From Terriglobales bacterium (GTDB taxonomy: Bacteria > Acidobacteriota > Terriglobia > Terriglobales > Gp1-AA117): a stretch of 16,478 nt of DNA. Both the position numbers and the translations under genes were made by a program. Location of the stretch: assembly GCA_030150795.1 (NCBI GenBank), contig JASLFF010000210.1, positions 1 through 16,478 on the forward strand, written 5' to 3'. The notes beneath the pieces were generated by a model. It had not been told where the DNA came from. It worked only from the letters and a program-made list of their open reading frames with translations, and searched no databases. This document shows, piece after piece, positions 14,762-16,478 of this stretch (its first letter is position 1; the number at the start of each line of letters is the position of its first letter).

Positions 14762-16478
14762 TCATTGCAATGGACACGTTCCCGATGTGTCACAAGCGCC
14801 CATAAAAGTAAGTCCTAAAATGCTGGAATTACCGATATTAAGAACAGGGCTGGCTGATTGGAGACGGAAATCCGGAGGAGTACCTGCGGAGTTCATGTAG
14901 AGTGGATTGACCTTAAAAACATCGTGAGGTCCAGGAGTGTAAAGATAATTTCCTGTTGTGTTGCACGTGGACTGGGTTGCGCAGACATCATTGTAATCCC
15001 AGTTAATCGGTCGGTTCGTGCAACTGTAAGGGTGGTAAAAAGGATTGGGTGTGTCAAGAACGTTGTTGTACACATCCCAGGTGAGCGCCTGCGAACAATC
15101 GGTTCCGGTTACGATGCCGCTGCCGCCTCCGTGATATGTGTTGTTGTAGGCGCGGCATAGCATTGTATAGTTTGAAGGCTTGTTAGGATGGGTTTCACAC
15201 TCAAACCCGTTGGGCACGTTATAGACGACGTTCTCGGCCCATGTGACGCTACTTTGACCGGGAAGATACTCATTGTCTTCAAAAAATGCTGACCCTTGTT
15301 GTCCCGGTCCGTGGACAGTATTCTTGTAGATTTTCGCTCCGACAACATCTTTTACATCGATGCACATATGAACCCATCCGTAACAGAGGTTGCCCTGAAT
15401 GAGCGGCGACCCTGTATCCATCTGGAGCTCCATGCAGTTATGGCCACCGCAGTCGTGGACCGAGTTGTTCAAATACTGTGTGCCATCAGCACTTTGAGTT
15501 TGATCAAGGAACATGAGCTGATTCCGGTAATTTCCGTCGTCAAAGGCACCGGATCCTCCCGCATAGGCGCCAGGACCGGTGTTGTGAATGTCAGAGTTCT
15601 TCACGACGATTCCGGGGCTTCCCTGATTTCCGGGAGTAGCATAGTTGTGGAAATAGATTCCGTACTGGGTCGTGTTCCGGCATTCAAAACCATTCACTGT
15701 GATATAGGCAAATGGAGAAGTCGTACTGCTTCCGCCTCCATTGGCATAAATACATGAGCCAATAGAACTGGACCCGTCGATAATGGGACGATTGCCGGAG
15801 CCGTAATTGCCGAAAGTGATGGGATTGGTCTGGGTTCCACGAAGGTTGGAGATCGTCAATTGTTCATTCCAGATGCCGCCCCTCTGAAAGAGGACACAGT
15901 CGCCTGCCCTGAGACTTGGTTCGAATGACACGACATGTGCAATGGTTTTCCACGGTGAACTTGTCGAGACGCCATTGTTGCTGTCGTTGCCGGAGTTGGA
16001 AACGTAATAACTCGTTCCCGAGCAACTCGTTCCTATCGGGGTCGGAGATGGAGAGGGCGTCGGAGCAGGGGTCGGGGTCGGAGCAGGGGTCGGGGTCGGA
16101 GATGGGGTCTGGTTCACACCTGTGCCGCTCAGAGTAACCGCAGGGACCGCAGTCGCTGAGTTCGTGGTGAAGGACAGCGTTCCTGAGTATGCACTCACCG
16201 CCATTGGTGAAAATGTGACGTTGTAGGCGGCGGAACTGCCTGGGGCGATACTGGTTGAAGTGGGACCAAATACGGCGAATTGCGACGGCGAAATAGAGAC
16301 GCCACTAATATTCAGAGTCGCGGTACCCGTATTCGTGATCTTTACGGCTTGGGAGGAACTGCTCGTATTTGTAGCCACTGAACCGAACGCCAGCGAGGTT
16401 GGCGTGACGGATCCCTGGGCCGATCCTGGTGTGGGACTACCAACGGTTTCCGTCAAAGTGGCCGATCCATAGATGCCG
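14762..16478 (-). CDS. Secreted multidomain protein: Hydin-like Ig domain + Pro/Thr linker + right-handed parallel beta-helix (5' end outside window)
   Basis: The frame is open to the window edge, so the N-terminus is missing; a TTG at 16456 is in frame but nothing marks it as the start. The visible 571 residues hold three parts. First is a Hydin/choice-of-anchor-type Ig domain (visible residues about 23-121: VTPTSLAFGSVATNTSS... through VTFSP and ending VTLSGTGV). Next is a Pro/Thr/Ser linker (about 124-147) coded by an 18-bp tandem repeat. Last is a long parallel beta-helix (about 155-560) that opens SYYVSNSGNDSNNGVSTSSPWKTI, a typical start for pectate-lyase-like folds, with many N/G-rich turns such as YLNNSVHDCGGHNC and KNTVHG. 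It ends without a sorting signal. Beta-helix proteins of this kind bind or cleave polysaccharides; lyase, hydrolase or adhesin cannot be told apart. It is convergent with the EPS genes and separately terminated, so it is probably not part of their operon. Confidence 0.85.
   Translation of the reverse strand, partial: GIYGSATLTETVGSPTPGSAQGSVTPTSLAFGSVATNTSSSSQAVKITNTGTATLNISGVSISPSQFAVFGPTSTSIAPGSSAAYNVTFSPMAVSAYSGTLSFTTNSATAVPAVTLSGTGVNQTPSPTPTPAPTPTPAPTPSPSPTPIGTSCSGTSYYVSNSGNDSNNGVSTSSPWKTIAHVVSFEPSLRAGDCVLFQRGGIWNEQLTISNLRGTQTNPITFGNYGSGNRPIIDGSSSIGSCIYANGGGSSTTSPFAYITVNGFECRNTTQYGIYFHNYATPGNQGSPGIVVKNSDIHNTGPGAYAGGSGAFDDGNYRNQLMFLDQTQSADGTQYLNNSVHDCGGHNCMELQMDTGSPLIQGNLCYGWVHMCIDVKDVVGAKIYKNTVHGPGQQGSAFFEDNEYLPGQSSVTWAENVVYNVPNGFECETHPNKPSNYTMLCRAYNNTYHGGGSGIVTGTDCSQALTWDVYNNVLDTPNPFYHPYSCTNRPINWDYNDVCATQSTCNTTGNYLYTPGPHDVFKVNPLYMNSAGTPPDFRLQSASPVLNIGNSSILGLTFMGACDTSGTCPLQ
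16041..16109 (-). repeat. 18-bp tandem repeat coding a Pro/Thr linker
   Basis: The unit GTCGGAGCAGGGGTCGGG (plus-strand reading) occurs perfectly at 16059-16076 and 16077-16094, with diverged copies on both sides (GAT or GAG in place of GCA). In the minus-strand gene it codes a hexapeptide pattern of PTPAPT type between the Ig-like and beta-helix domains. The copy number is likely to vary by slippage. Confidence 0.8.

Noticed and set aside
15296..15757. Plus-strand open frame of 153 codons
   Set aside because: It is the antisense of the beta-helix coding sequence, whose repeat-like turns keep several frames open. No start signal or family match is apparent.
16041..16109. Possible CRISPR-like or regulatory direct repeats
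   Set aside because: The 18-bp units are contiguous with no spacers and stay in frame as a Pro/Thr linker; this is a coding minisatellite.

Overview
This window looks like part of an exopolysaccharide (EPS) / secondary-metabolite biosynthesis locus from a Gram-negative-type bacterium. The moderately GC-rich, compact genes, the Wza/Wzc/Wzx/Wzy export set, and the final protein that joins a Hydin-like (choice-of-anchor type) Ig domain to a Pro/Thr linker and a parallel beta-helix are all reminiscent of soil Acidobacteriota (Terriglobia). That assignment is an inference from gene style; no rRNA or other marker gene is present.

Layout. Positions 1-13.5 kb are one run of plus-strand genes with short gaps or overlaps. 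(1) 1-543 is the 3' end of a non-ribosomal peptide synthetase (NRPS): the end of an adenylation domain and one carrier domain, with no thioesterase. (2) 540-1787 is a cytochrome P450 that overlaps the NRPS stop. (3) 1820-2509 is a left-handed beta-helix (hexapeptide) acyltransferase whose N-terminus resembles an NRPS inter-domain linker. (4) 2514-4811 is a large protein with a NodB-like deacetylase core. (5) 4901-7327 is a Wzc-type co-polymerase/tyrosine autokinase. (6) 7339-8298 is a Wza-type outer-membrane export protein. (7) 8282-9640 is a Wzx-type flippase. (8) 9673-11028 is a Wzy/O-antigen-ligase type polymerase. (9, 10) 11042-12271 and 12364-13488 are two GT-B glycosyltransferases. (11) 13485-14585 is a secreted or membrane-anchored lysozyme-fold protein overlapping the last glycosyltransferase by 4 nt. 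A 176-nt intergenic region follows, then a convergent minus-strand gene (12), cut by the window edge, for a large secreted beta-helix protein. That gene ends in a good strand-specific intrinsic terminator.

How the genes may work together. Genes 5-10 form most of a Wzx/Wzy-dependent polysaccharide pathway: glycosyltransferases build a lipid-linked repeat unit, the flippase moves it across the inner membrane, the polymerase joins units, the Wzc-like kinase controls chain length and export, and the Wza-like protein carries the chain out. Genes 3 and 4 look like decoration enzymes (acylation, deacetylation), and gene 11 may trim the polymer or open the peptidoglycan. The NRPS end with its P450 is continuous with this run. 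The most interesting reading is therefore a hybrid locus in which an NRPS-activated, possibly P450-oxidised aminoacyl or peptidyl unit is made together with, or attached to, an exported glycan. No initiating sugar-phosphate transferase is visible, so the pathway must continue outside the window. I see no tRNA, rRNA, CRISPR array or insertion sequence, no convincing sigma-70 promoter inside the run, and no gene-free stretch longer than 300 bases.
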